NCBI GenBank assembly: GCA_964017145.1
Contig: OZ024843.1
Location: forward strand, 983,001-1,047,000
Reading direction: 5' to 3'
Length of the DNA: 64,000 nucleotides
Origin: Agrocybe praecox
Taxonomy: Eukaryota > Basidiomycota > Agaricomycetes > Agaricales > Agrocybaceae
Shown: positions 42,177 through 54,946 of the stretch, piece by piece
Layout of the letters: every line of letters starts with the position of its first letter
Numbering within the stretch: position 1 is the first letter of the stretch
Notes under the pieces: generated by a model
Told to the model about the DNA's origin: nothing
Seen by the model: the letters and a program-made list of their open reading frames with translations, nothing else
Databases searched by the model: none
Made by a program: the position numbers and the translations under genes

Positions 42177-44960
42177 CGTTTACAGTGAAATCGGAAGGAG
42201 AAAAGAAGGAAGTGATGCTGGCACGATTTTGGTGATAAGAATGATACGTATGGGGGGCGAAAGATGAATTTGGAAATTTTTTGCGCTTTTTCCGCTCCTT
42301 TTTGTATATCTCGGGAATTCTTTTGTGGAATGGGACAAAAAAACGGTACGACGACGATAGGTGAAGCAAGAAGATAGATAGAGCAAAAAGAACAGAGAAG
42401 TGCGGAAGGAAAAGCGAGGAAACAAATCGAAAGTAGCGGGACTGACGGACGTGCAAACGAAGATTATCGACTAGAGAGCGACGGAAAAGAAAATAAACGT
42501 GTAAGGTGACAGCGAAATCGACAACGATGGGTGCTGGAGAGCGAGAGAAACGGTGGTAACAAGAGTCAGCAGGATGGTCCAAGCCGCAAGAGCAATGATC
42601 ACACTTGTCTCGCGTTGAAATTTGCGGAGTACGAAGTTTCCCGCGCCCCTCCGAATAACTTTTTCCGTTTCCGTCTTATACTTCATCCTTAGATCTAAAT
42701 TTTCAGATGCCATTGTTTCCTAATCTGCCTTCGGTTTTCAGAGAACAATGGGCATGATGGCCCTCTAAATCATCAAGAAGCCTTACGTAGTAGTGGCTGT
42801 GACAGGCCCCCAAGTTCATTATTCTTGGACCAATGACTTGACTCGTACGCTATTCGGTTCCAAATCGGTAGCCTAATGTTCTTCTCAGCATACCCTCAGG
42901 CCTCTAGGGCGCTCATAAAAATAACAAGGTCGACAGATAAATGAGCAAAAACCAAGCGCAAGGGTCAAAATAGATAAGGCCAACAGAAAAAAATTCTAAT
43001 CCTTGCTGGAATTTTTAAAAGGACAGAGAGACCCATGAGTAAATTTTCTTTGTGAAATACATTGCTGTCCATATCGAGTGCGGTAAAGCATCTTGATTGC
43101 CGATTCAGATCACCAAGAGCCATCTTCATCGCGTGATGTCAGTGGCGACGGGCCACCTCACTGACTACTTACTGCAACCTGGGTCTTTTGCGAGCCATTC
43201 GACATCGGTTATAATATTGTCAGGGTCAGGATTTATGTTTTTCATTATGATGCCGTGCTTATCAATAGTGCGTTCACGTCTTCCGTGGCCCAAAGCATTC
43301 CCGGCCTGCGCTTTCTTTGGAAAGGATGGAGCTGCTCGGAGAACTGGCTTACAACTATCTCGTATCACAGGCTTACTCCCAGAAAATACTAGGCAACTGC
43401 CACGCCGCGCGCTGTCGTTCAGCTACTGAGAGAACAATGCATCCTTCTGACTCGTCTTTCTGACTCGTCTCTCGGCAGTAAAACAAATGGTTCATATAAA
43501 TACTCACACATGCTCACATCGCCCTTATTCCTTGACCGCATTCTCGGTGACTTTGGCAACCAAGAAGCTATATTTTCCGTCTTTCTTGAAGCTCACGCTC
43601 AAAAGTAGTGAACAATGGGGAGTCAACTCTATCAGCTTATTACACTACCTGGGATCACATATACATATAGATTATGTATCTAATAATTGCCCAAGGTGAG
43701 TGTCTGTTTCGTTACGATTTACGGCAGTCGTGCTCATTCCTTGTTGATCAGTACCAGACAAGCTACCATCTGAAATAGTAGCCGGTCTGTAAGGATGTTA
43801 TGTATTCGTGTTCGCGTATTGTCCGTCTACCCCACGGACATACTAAATACATATACATACACCTGGCTCAGTCACTTCGGTCTGTATTTCCGACTCGAAT
43901 TAGCGTACCACGCTCCAGCCATTGTGCTCGTCTTTGGGTTTCGTCTTTCCTTACTCGCTCGCACTTCTTTCTTTCTGGGGTTGTATTCTTGTAAGGTTCA
44001 TACTCACACCGAGCCATTCACTGTTATCTAGTCTCTATTGTCTTGTAAAGGGGTTCACATCGCAATGCATATTCAGCCATCTTTGACCGTATATCTTGAT
44101 AAGATGGAATCTATGACTGTACCTAGAGGTATTCTCGTCAACGTTTGCTTGGATTTACGGCGTTCCGAGTCTTACATATATGATGCTGGCACTCGACTTC
44201 GATTAACTTGTACCTATTATAAAATGTTATCTGTCACTTTACTCGCATTCCCATACAACACGTCAGTCTATTGCGCCCACATGTTCACCCGCACGTCTTG
44301 TGTTCATGTTGGCGACATGGACTGTATTGGCCAATGGCGAATTCTGGATGTGTGGCAACCTCGTAAAATGTTGCTTAAACCTCAATCAGTATGTAATATG
44401 TATTCGTTGCTTTCTGTCTGGACAACATTCGAATGCTCTCTGTATCTCCGCATTTTCGTATACTTATTCGCTGTGCAGCAATGCAATGACAAGCGGGCCG
44501 GGATGATATATTAATTTTGGTTTCCATGAGTGGAAATTACGTGGAATTATTCAAGAATTGTTGAAAAGATATTTGTCTTTGGTTTGCGTAGGTTCAGTAC
44601 CATACTCATCAGTAAAATATGCAAATATGTAGGTTTTATACTCATTGATCAAGTTGATGAGCTTGAGACTGTTTAGAAAAAGAAAAGGCAATGATCATGC
44701 ATCTGCATCAGGGGTCGCTATTTTTAAGTCTGCTTAGTCATTCAGAAACTAGGGGTACCTGTTTGTGCATTTGGACAAGTCGCCTATCGCGTCCTCAGGC
44801 TTCTTCGCTTCTTCGGAGGTTGCCTTTAAGGTGATCCTTTCTTTCTTTCATCATCCTGGGTATACACCCTCACGATATCAGCTGCCCACGAAGCAGCTCC
44901 AATTACAAGTCGGCAAAAAATCGAGGACGATAGCGAAAAAAATACTAGTAGTCTCCTGGA
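42177..44960. other. Divergent intergenic region
   Basis: 2.8 kb between the NGR1-like gene (-) and the RasGAP gene (+). It probably contains a long leader of the RNA-binding protein gene. The frame 44038-44514 (+, 158 codons) and the frame 43097-43429 (+) have no recognisable motif, so I do not call them genes. Confidence 0.5.
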
Positions 44961-47900
44961 ATGCCTCGACGGCCTTCAGCGTCTGTGACTTCCTCCAATG
45001 TCTCCACACCCAGTGCCAGCACCATCCTGGTGCATCGTACCACGGAGTCGCACCATGTCTACACATCTGTTGGTGGGGGCACTGTAAACCAGCCTTCGGT
45101 GCATAGCACGTCGTACAATTCCAATTCTCAGTCGGCGCCACAGCAGAAGATCGTTCAGGTTTTGGTGAATAGGTTGAGACAGAAGGTACGTCTGTTCTAT
45201 ATAATTCCATGACTTTGTAGAGACTCTAAACGTCTGAATGTACAAAAACAGTTGCCGTCCTCGTCAGGTCTTTCGCTGGATCGCGTAGAGGCCGATCAAC
45301 CGACGCAACGAGCCATTGAAGCACTGGTGGAATTATCAAAGGACTCATTGGACATGATAGCCTGGGCATTATGTGAACTTCTGGATAGCCAAAACAAAGT
45401 ATGTGCTTCAGTTTCTTCGCAGTGAATTTATATCTATAGCTTAATCTATAATAGCCCGATGCGCACATCTCCAAAACGGTCGAAATAGACGTTTTGCAAT
45501 CCCAGCTTTTTATCTTAAAGGTGCTTTCCGTGGCTATGGCATCCAGATGGTCACAGAACCCTGCAAACGATAATCCATCCTCCCCCGACTCACCCTTTCC
45601 TCCACATTCATCTACAAAATCGAGTACCCGCCAACAAACGTCCTCAGAATATTCTACCTCCTCAACATACATAGGAACATGGCGAGAACCAGCTCCCCTC
45701 ATCGATTCCTGTGCCAAATACATCCTCAGCGTCATGGTATTGCTACTACGGCAATCAGCATCGCCTGAGGTTCCTCTCATGCTTCAAGTTAGGTCCACGG
45801 ATTTAAGCTTCCGGGATTTTGACGACAACATCGATTTAAATGTACCGCACGACCAACAACAAAATCAACAACCTCCGGATGAACCTCCTCTGAGAACGCG
45901 GACTTCTTCCACCTCTTTTAGGTCATCAAAAATGAGCATAAATTCCGCCGTACATCTCGCCGCTACAAATTCCGTTTATGAAAAGACGCACATGTCACTC
46001 TTGAGATCTGCAGAGTGTGTGAACAACCTTATCGCCAAGTTTGTTGGCAGGATTATATTCCATATATCTGCTTCCAATTGGAATGTTGTTTCCGATCGCT
46101 TGTCTTCGAAACTGAGCACTTTAGCAGCGAATCCTGATGCGCATTCGGATATTGTTGACCTGCACCTGATTTCTTACAGTCTTATTGATAAACAGCGGCT
46201 GGTATTACTTCTCAACCGTACGTCTTTTTTTTTTTTGGCAGAATGTGCAACATCCTACTGACGTGTTTTTTTAAATAGAACTATCATCGTTACTGCTGGA
46301 AATGAAGGACGATGCTCAGCGTGCCATCACTGCCCACCTTAGAACGGCAGTGTGGAATTGGATAGATATCTTTCCACAAGAATTTAACGACGTTATACTA
46401 AGTAGAGCTCGAACAGAAGGTGCCCCAGAGCGCGTATTCGATTTGCTGTTCTCCATGACTCCAGTTGGCGAAGAGAGAGTTTTCTGGCCCACGCTAACCA
46501 TCTTGCACTGTATGACCTCCGACAGAATCACCTCTGATTTCCAGTTTGGTATGGCCACACCCAAGGGTAGAAAGGTACTTTTTTTCAACTCTCTCCGCCG
46601 TGATTCTTTTTATTCATTTTATATAAAGGAAATCAAATTCACCGACTCGATCGTCAAGCATATTCAAAACAATTCCAAACTCTCAGAAGTCTCTTTGGTC
46701 TGCGCCGTTGACATTTGTCGTGCTGCTACATATATCGACGCATCAGCAGACATCCCTCTAAGGTCACTTTCGTATGATATCGCTCATGAAATCAGGGTAA
46801 GTTTTCCCCGATATTTGATTTGCTCAGTCCAACGTTCTGATTTTCGCCTCCAAAAATTAATAATAATAATAAAGAGTGCTCTGTACAAGTGCGGCACAAC
46901 ACGCAAGCCATTTTGGGAATCATACGAGGATATAGATGTGGCTTTGTACGCAGATGCGTTGGTGGCTGTCTTCCGTTTCCTCTCTTGGGAAGAATCGCAG
47001 CCTCTGTTCCAAGCGTGCATCGACCCTGAGAGATCTGATCCTGTCAAGACCGTCGTGGTGCGTGCTTGCCTAACACTTGTACAGGATGCAACACGATTCC
47101 CTTGGCAAAAACCATTGGACAGTTTGGAGCTGGCCGTCTCGGGGAGGTTCCGAGATATTCTAAAGGTTTGTGTTCATCCTCGAATCTTCATATTTTCTGA
47201 ATAATAATAATAAACCAACTACCTTCTCTGCAGCATGCAGGTACAGATCGCCATAACGAGGTGGAATACAACGGCATCATGAAGAGAATAGCAAGTCGAC
47301 CCATGGCAAAACGTTACCTACCAGAACCTTTATCGGAACGAGAGGTCCTCATTCTCAGTATTCTCTCCCTGTGGCGAGAGAATTTAGGTTTCTTCATGAA
47401 AATTATCAACAAAGAAAACATAGACAACTGGATTACTGTCATCGATAAGTTATGGGTGGCAAAGATTGATACTTCTGTGAAAATTTCGACAGCACGTTGT
47501 ATGACAAAGATTACGGAACGAAGCATCACGGCGACCGAAGTGGACAACAGTGACTATCGTATGATTGATATTGTCAAAGCTGCTATGTGTGTACTCCGTC
47601 TCTTATTATTTCGAAAGTCATACTTTTATTAATGAGAAAACTCCAGGCCTGTGACGCTAATCACTATATCGAGCAATCTTCTGACGACAAGAGACGACGC
47701 GGATAGAGAGCGTTTATATATTTCTGTGGCTCATCAAGTCATGCAGTTTTACTCCATGAAAAGTGATGTGAGTTATCGTCAATATGCGATATTCAGCAAT
47801 AGAATGACATCCATTTCCAATCAGCTGGAATATATGCAACTTCTTCAAAATGATCCTAAGCGCGTTTCAGCCTTTATTTTAGCAGAAATAGCCTTCCTGG

Positions 47901-50900
47901 TGGAGTTGACTTCTGCAGATAACGACATCTCATATTTAGCAGCCAACGGGCTTCGTCTTTTAGCCTACGCAGAACGTCAGCCGAATGCGCCCATAAATCC
48001 GTTCATCACAGAGGAAGATAGGTCGACAAGAAATCCTGTATATGAATTGTTGGGAGATCCAAGAATCACTATCGCTGGTTAGTTCCTCGCCTTTCTTGCA
48101 GTCGATTTGATCTTGCTCATTGATTTCCTTAGGCCGTCTTGGTCATCAGAAACGGATACGTAAATTGGTTCGCACTTTGCGATTTTCTTCGGGTGTACAT
48201 CTTGTCGTCTGGGAAGAGTGCTACTGGCGTTGGCGCGCTTTGAACGAATCTATCAATAATGCTCTCAACGAAGCCTTTTTGGAAGGGGATAGTCCTAAAA
48301 ATCACAACCCTTTGGCACAACAGGTATGAACTTCTCTATTTCTCCACATAAACTCCATTGACATGCTTATGCAGGACATTCGTTTCCAATGGCACAACTT
48401 GACATTGTTCCTAGCAGCTTTAGCAGGCTCATGCTTGGAACAAGACTTCGATATTGCGGCACTTACCAAGGTCATCCCGTATCATTCCCTCCCTGACAAA
48501 ATTCGAGTGCTAGAGAATCCTCTTCCACTGATTGAACAGTTCATTGGCGACCTGATCAATTTGCTGGTTGCCGGAGACATCCAAATTCGTGATATAGTTC
48601 GCGAAGCCTTGGGCTCGGAGCTCAGTCCTCGTCTCTACGTTAAGCTTCTTCGCAACTTGGAAGCGTGAGTTTGGTGGTCTCTCTTTTTATCATGTGCTGA
48701 CACCTATATAGGACACTTCGTTTCTTGCATAAGAACAGCGGCGATTTTGCAGAATTAGAAGATAATTACACCCTGCTGTTGGAACAAGTAGGTCCGCTTT
48801 ATCTCTTGTTTCTTTGTGAGGGCTCATCAGTGGAAAGATGGTGTCGTTGTTGAAGCTTGTCGCCGACAACACAGAGTCAACCTTAGAAGACCTGAAAAAC
48901 GTGGACCTTTGCATGATCATGGAATCGCTAGCAGGGTTCATATCACGCGTGTCTGAATCTTCCGCTTACAGAATCAAACTCAAGTTCTGTGCACTTTGTG
49001 AAAGTGTTTGTGATAGAGTGGACACATTGGCATTGCGTAGAGATAGTGCAATTCGTCACGAAATCCTCAACTATGTCCTTCAATGGATGGTTCCAAGCAA
49101 GGTGGGTAATTCAAGGTTCTTAACGAATGAGTGAGCTTATTTCTGTGGCGTTAGGATGGCATGCCAGTCAATATCATTGAGCTCAACATGGGATGTCTTC
49201 GAGCTACTGTTAAATTGCTAGATAGGCTGCCCCTGAGAACGTCGGAAACGCCCGGCCAGGGAGATGAGGTTATGCACGTTGTTTCACGCCTATTTAACAA
49301 ATATTCGACAGCACTCCTTTCCTGCATCGGCAGTAGTAGCCAACCCGAGAAAATGGTTGGTGTATTTTCACGAATGATGTGTCTATGAGTGTTGACTTCT
49401 CTACCAGACATCAGATACCGTATCTGAACCGGGTCCTGTGCATCCGGTACGTATATCTTGTAATCTTATGACGGTTTGCTCTGACATCTCCCCAGAAACT
49501 ACGCCTATCTCAGAAAGAAGCTGAATCCCGAGAACTTGTCATCACTGGTCTTGCACATTTGGTTAGCGCGAATAGCGAAAACGGCTTTAGGCAGTGCCTT
49601 CCTTTAGCATATGATCCAGATAATCGTCGGAGGTCAATCTTTGCTCATGTATTTTCCCGAGTAATTGGACAGGGCACAGTGTTTGACCAGCAAGAAAAAT
49701 CGGATGGCAAGCCACAACAATCGTCTTTGTGTGACGTAAGTCTCTAATTATCTTGCGCCCTCTACTTTCTTATAACGTGTTTCTAGCTGGTGCGCACTCC
49801 TGATGTAAGTACTTTACCTGTTCCCAGAGTTGAAGGAATATTTAAAAGTTGTCTAGATGGTCTTAGCGATGACAATTTGCGAAGCATGCCCACCTGCCGA
49901 AGTCGAGATAATGATTTCTGTCCTTCTGAATATTTTCAACACTCGTGCTTCTCTCATTCCCTTTCTCAAACTAATGGTCGAACGCGAGGTGTCTCAGACA
50001 GGTGCCATAGCCAGTCGTCTCCTTGACTATGTATGACAACTCACTTCACATTTCATGTACAGAGAACCAAGCCAATCTGTTCCGAGGGAACTCTATTTGC
50101 ACCCGCTTTTTAACAGCGTTTGCCAGACTACATGGCTATCAATATTTAAGGGGTCTTTTGCAACCTCTTATTGATGTCATGCTTAAATTACCACCTGGAA
50201 GTGGTTTTGAGATCGATCCAAACAAAGCCAGAGGACAAGACGTCACTCAGAACCAGGCCAACGTGGAGTACGTAGCTAGCGTTTTTCTCGAAATCGTATC
50301 AACCTCTATGAACGCTTTACCTGGGTAAGAATATTATTTTTACTGTTGCCATAGCAAAACCAAACTGACCTTCCTTAGAATGTTCAAAGAAATCTGTACC
50401 CATATCGCCACAGTCGTGTACGTGCTAACTTATTATTATTTACCACACTAGTATAGATGCTCATACCTCATTAGTGCTGGCGTATGGCCAGACGCCAAAT
50501 ACGCTGCACTAGGCGCATTTATTTTTCTGAGGTGAGCTTTAGTTATCATACTACAATTATTATATCATCTCATTGAAAAATTCTTAGATTTATTTCGCCT
50601 GCAGTAGTCACTCCTGAAATAGTCGACATAGAGGTCCCGAAAGGGGAAAACGCTCCAGCCTTACGCCGTGGACTTATGGTTATGGCCAAGATCTTACAAA
50701 ATCTGGCCAACAATATTTTCTTTGTAAAAGAACCGCATATGGCCCCTTTGAACGAGTTTTTGATAAGCAATATCTCGCCCCTTAATCGGTTTCTTCAGGC
50801 CCTAGTTGTGAGTGTACTTTTATTTCACTCGCAACCGCTCTAAAGATTGCTGCAGAAAGAATCTACACCCGGCCTACCTGAAAACATAGAACCATGGGAT

Positions 50901-53900
50901 GGAACTACGTCGGATGACACTGACGCTGTGGTTTTGCACAGATTCTTCCATAGGCATGCAGACAAAATTGGAAAGGAACTTTTAAGTCTCTCCAAGCCAA
51001 CCGTGGATGGTGAATCTTCTGCCGTCATCGGAAAACGCGCGTGGGACTCGCTTTGCGCTCTCCTTGTCGATCTGGGACCTCCTATGGAAGCGCCTCATTT
51101 GTCGACATATGATTCATCCTACCACCAAGAATACATCGACCTCATGAACACGTACGCAAGTCATAGTACCGCCTCAGTAGAGGATTTGTTTTTAGAGACA
51201 GATGTTCAGGTAAAGTTGGCCTGTTTTCTAATCTTTAAGTTCTCCATCTGACCTATTTCGTCAGGATAATACCGCTATATTTATTCTTCGACTGTCGAAG
51301 ATCGACGTTGAAAATCTTGACGTCGAGTTGTTCATGTATCATATCCTTAAGGTTTGCTATTCTCATGCTCCAGAATGTCATCATTTTGATCAAGTTCTCC
51401 AGACTCTGTCATCACCAGCTTACGAGTCGCGACCGTACGATATCATTCTGGACTGCACATGTTTTACCTCGGCATCAGAAGTCCCTTTGCAATGGCTGAA
51501 ATATTGCGCTGAACTTGTGCCTAAGGATATTCGCAGTCGCTTTACTGTTACTCGCATTCTCATTCCAAACTTACTCACACAAAAGTACTTGCGAAGATTG
51601 TATAACCTTTCGGCCGGTTCGTTCTGGTATTTACTATTTTCGGCTCGTGTCTTATTTTCGTTTCATATAGGCATCCCTTTCTGCAATGAGATCAAAATTT
51701 ACACGACCGTCATGCAATTAATGGCAGACGTTCGGACTACTGCTCTTGCACCTTTGGAGTATCCAGGTACACACCAAGACATTATTGGTTTCAACTTTTT
51801 TGACGATTTTGTTGTAGTTTCGTTGGAACAAGAGTCCCATGAAACCTTCACAGAAATTTTGATGAAGACGCCTACCAAAATTCCTGTCATTTTCCGTATA
51901 GGTTCCACTCATATCCGGGTGACTTCTGTGAGTATTGGTCACCGTCCTTCTCTTGGTCATATTTCCAATCTCCTATATGTCCCTTAGGTCAGAGCTATGC
52001 CTATATCTCCGGGAATATCCTGTAAATCGACAGAATTGATACCACTCGCTGAAATCAGCGACTGTTATAACGTGTCGACTGTGGGCACTCCCGAACAACA
52101 CGAATTCATCATCCGACGAAGACAAGGGCACACGAGCTACTTCATAACTCCTAGAAGAGAGCACGTTATAAAGGTATGTGCTGTATGAAGCATCCTTTTG
52201 ATCCTGTTTCTTATTTTCTTATAAGTCCATCCGAGCTGCAAAAGGAAAATTAAAGGAAGCTTCAGTTCCATTGGCGGAGAGATTCTCTACGTTCTCTAAT
52301 GTGGCGGCTACGCTGCTCCATATAGGGTTTCTCAGCGTCGATCTTGATGACGAAGAGTTGCGGGGTGCTGCTTATGATCTTCTGGGTGCTGTCTGCAAAT
52401 ATTTAAAATATGACAAGAGCCCGATAATCGCGTCCAAGGGTAAGGATCGCGAATCAATTATCTATGAGAATGTCCTATTGATGACCCTCTTACCAGCGGG
52501 TTTCATATCCGGAGATCCTGTCTCTTTCGTTTCCTGTTTAAGCGAGAAAATCGCCGACTTCGCCCCTCAATTGACACTCGATTTTATTCAGGAGGTCTCC
52601 TCTGCGATGACGAGCATGAATGACTCGGATGCGAGGCGCATTACTTGCCTTCAATATTTGAGCCCGTGGATTAAAAACCTGTCTTTCTTCGCAAATCCAA
52701 CCCACATTCTACATGAACGGTCGGGTGCTCGTCTTCGTGATTGCATTCGTACTCTTACCGATATTTCGGTTGCCTTTCCGGATGTGAGTTATACTTTATC
52801 TCAAGGTTGGCCTTTGACTTACGAGCTAAATTATAGATTACATCTTCAATCCACAAGTACATATGGAGCGAAATTAGTAAATTGGACTCTGGAATTGTCG
52901 AGGTCGTTTTAAGTGTCGTGGTCCGCGTTGCTATCGATGGCGGGATTGGTACGCGACGTTGCGAAACTATGTGTCTGATCGTAGCTGCTTTGTCGTCCAT
53001 CACAGTTCGGGGCAAAATTTACTCGAGACTACGCAAGGTCTGTTATTATATCCCAATCTGGTTGTATGTACGCGCACTGACTCTTTAACAAGACGCTCTG
53101 CACATTGCCTTTACAAGCCAACTCTAACTTCAATAAACTGACGGAAAATCCACAATGGAACGAATTGGCAACATTAATCCGCCTTTCGTATGTTGTAGGA
53201 TCGCAGTCCGACCAGGCGGGTGTCACCTACCTTTACGTCCCAGAAATCCTTCATCTTGTTTGCCTCACGGCTGGTGAAGGACCGTCCTTGGTGCGGAAAT
53301 CGGCGTACGGAATAGTGGTAAACCTTCTGCAATCGCTGTACATTGCAAGGCAGGACAATAGCACAGGACCTGGATTGATGCAGCTGATAAATGAATGTAC
53401 TCTTCCCGAGACCCTGAAGCTATTTGGGTTGAAACGTGAAACTCCAACTGGCGAATATTTCAATTTTGATTCCTCGAATGAAAGAATGCAGTTGGAGTTG
53501 GGCGAGCAGTTACTACAATTGCTCATTCGAATTGTGGATGTCAGCGCTGGTACTCAGGGTCAATTATTTCTTATACATATATTTTTTATGGTGAACTGAC
53601 TTTTGCAAAGGTCTCATAAACGTATGGAAAGCCCGTTGGATGAGCCTGATTACCTCCACCGCATTTCAACAAATACCCGCTATTCAAACTCGATCGTTTG
53701 TCGCCCTGTCAGCTCTGGCCACTGCAGATGTGGACGATGATTATCTGTATCAAATACTAGTTGCGTTCCATGCAGCTCTCAAAAAGGCCGACGAAAGGAA
53801 TACAGCGGCTTTGGTCAGCATGCTTCGGTGCATCTGGAAACTCCTTCCTACGATAAGCGAATCCCGTTATTCAGGAGTCCTCTTTTGGTTGGCTGTTTCC

Positions 53901-54946
53901 CTGCTTCAAGCCAGTCATCTTGGGTTCTACGTTGAGGCAGCATGCCTTTTACGCGCCGCTCTTGAAAATCTCGAAGGCCAAGGCGCCTTCAAAGCCATGT
54001 CTGTACCAGAAGCCCTTCTACTTAATCGCCAACCGTTGGAAAGCGTGGCCTCGGAACTGGATGAACTTCTCCGGATATCTTTCGAGCGGAATTTCACTTT
54101 TTCGTTGTCGGCCATCATCTTTAAAGGAATGCGTCATTCGGGGCTGAGGCCATCAGCAGAAGCTGCTCTTAGGGCTCTTCTCAGGGTGACGACAGCAGCT
54201 GAAATCGAAAAGGAGGAGTCTTCGTCCTCAAACGGTAATAGAAAACGTTTAAGCCCAGATGTTTTAGGATATTTCCTCGCGTTAATTCCTGCTACGACGA
54301 CTACGGAAGCATACCATCAACTCCTAGAAGAATGCGAAATCAATTTCGAAAACGAACTCGATGATGTTGACACTCATGTTCTTCGTCTAGATCCAAACGT
54401 TCTTGGTATCAATGACCCAGATACCGCACTTCTCGTGACTTCATTCGTTGGCACCATTTTAACCTCGGCTCAAGGCGACGATGCGGAGACGCAGATATTG
54501 TATGATTTGCTTGCATCTGTTGCTTCGCCTTTCCCACAAATTATAGCAATAACGTAAGCAATTTTTTACTTTTACTTTTTGAATTTATCACTGACTCATT
54601 GAACTAAAGGTATGAGACAATGCAGGAGCGCATCAAAGATATTTTTGCCAACTCATCCAATCTATCAATTGTGCGGTCTGTGTGTACCATCCTCCATGTA
54701 GCCCTACAAGATCCTGTTCGGTCACACTACGTCAGCCGCCATGGATCAGCCAGTACGCTCAACACAATTGACGAAACTCCCACCGGTCCTGGACGAACGC
54801 ACATTCTGGCTCTGGAAGATCTTGGAATGCAGGGATTAGCGAATAGCTTCACATTTTTACCTCCGAATAAAGGCCATTCCACCACCATGATAAAATGGAT
54901 ACCTAGTCTGGTTGACCTCATACTTGACCAGGATCTTTCGGAGTAG
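44961..54946 (+). CDS. IRA1: Neurofibromin/IRA-type Ras GTPase-activating protein
   Basis: Very large negative regulator of Ras, which in fungi dampens Ras-cAMP signalling at membranes. The gene covers almost 10 kb, with roughly thirty exons and probably 2,600-2,800 residues. Opening exons are 44961-45185, 45252-45398, 45455-46217 and one from 46279. N-terminal parts are helical-repeat-like (for example AIEALVELSKDSLDMIAWAL). The RasGAP domain lies at about 49880-50790: the arginine finger is in LFRGNSICTR, followed by FLTAFARLHGYQYLRGLLQP, NQANVEYVASVFLEIV, and the signature AALGAFIFLRFISPAVVTPE. Downstream, about 51260-52190, is a Sec14/CRAL-TRIO-like plus PH-like module (YDIILDCTCFTSASEVPLQW, KDIRSRFTVTRILIPN, LTQKYLRRLYNL), the arrangement specific to neurofibromin and IRA proteins. 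The C-terminal HEAT-like region runs to the stop at 54944-54946. I did not verify each intron. The last twenty bases of the CDS begin a segmental duplication. Confidence 0.9.
49880..50790 (+). other. RasGAP domain region of the IRA/NF1 gene
   Basis: Holds the arginine-finger exon (FRGNS) and the FLRFISPAVV signature exon, split by several short introns near 50330-50590. Confidence 0.85.

Noticed and set aside
44038..44514. 158-codon open frame (+) upstream of the RasGAP gene
   Set aside because: Composition is unlike a soluble or membrane protein, many Cys/Tyr without pattern, no family resemblance.
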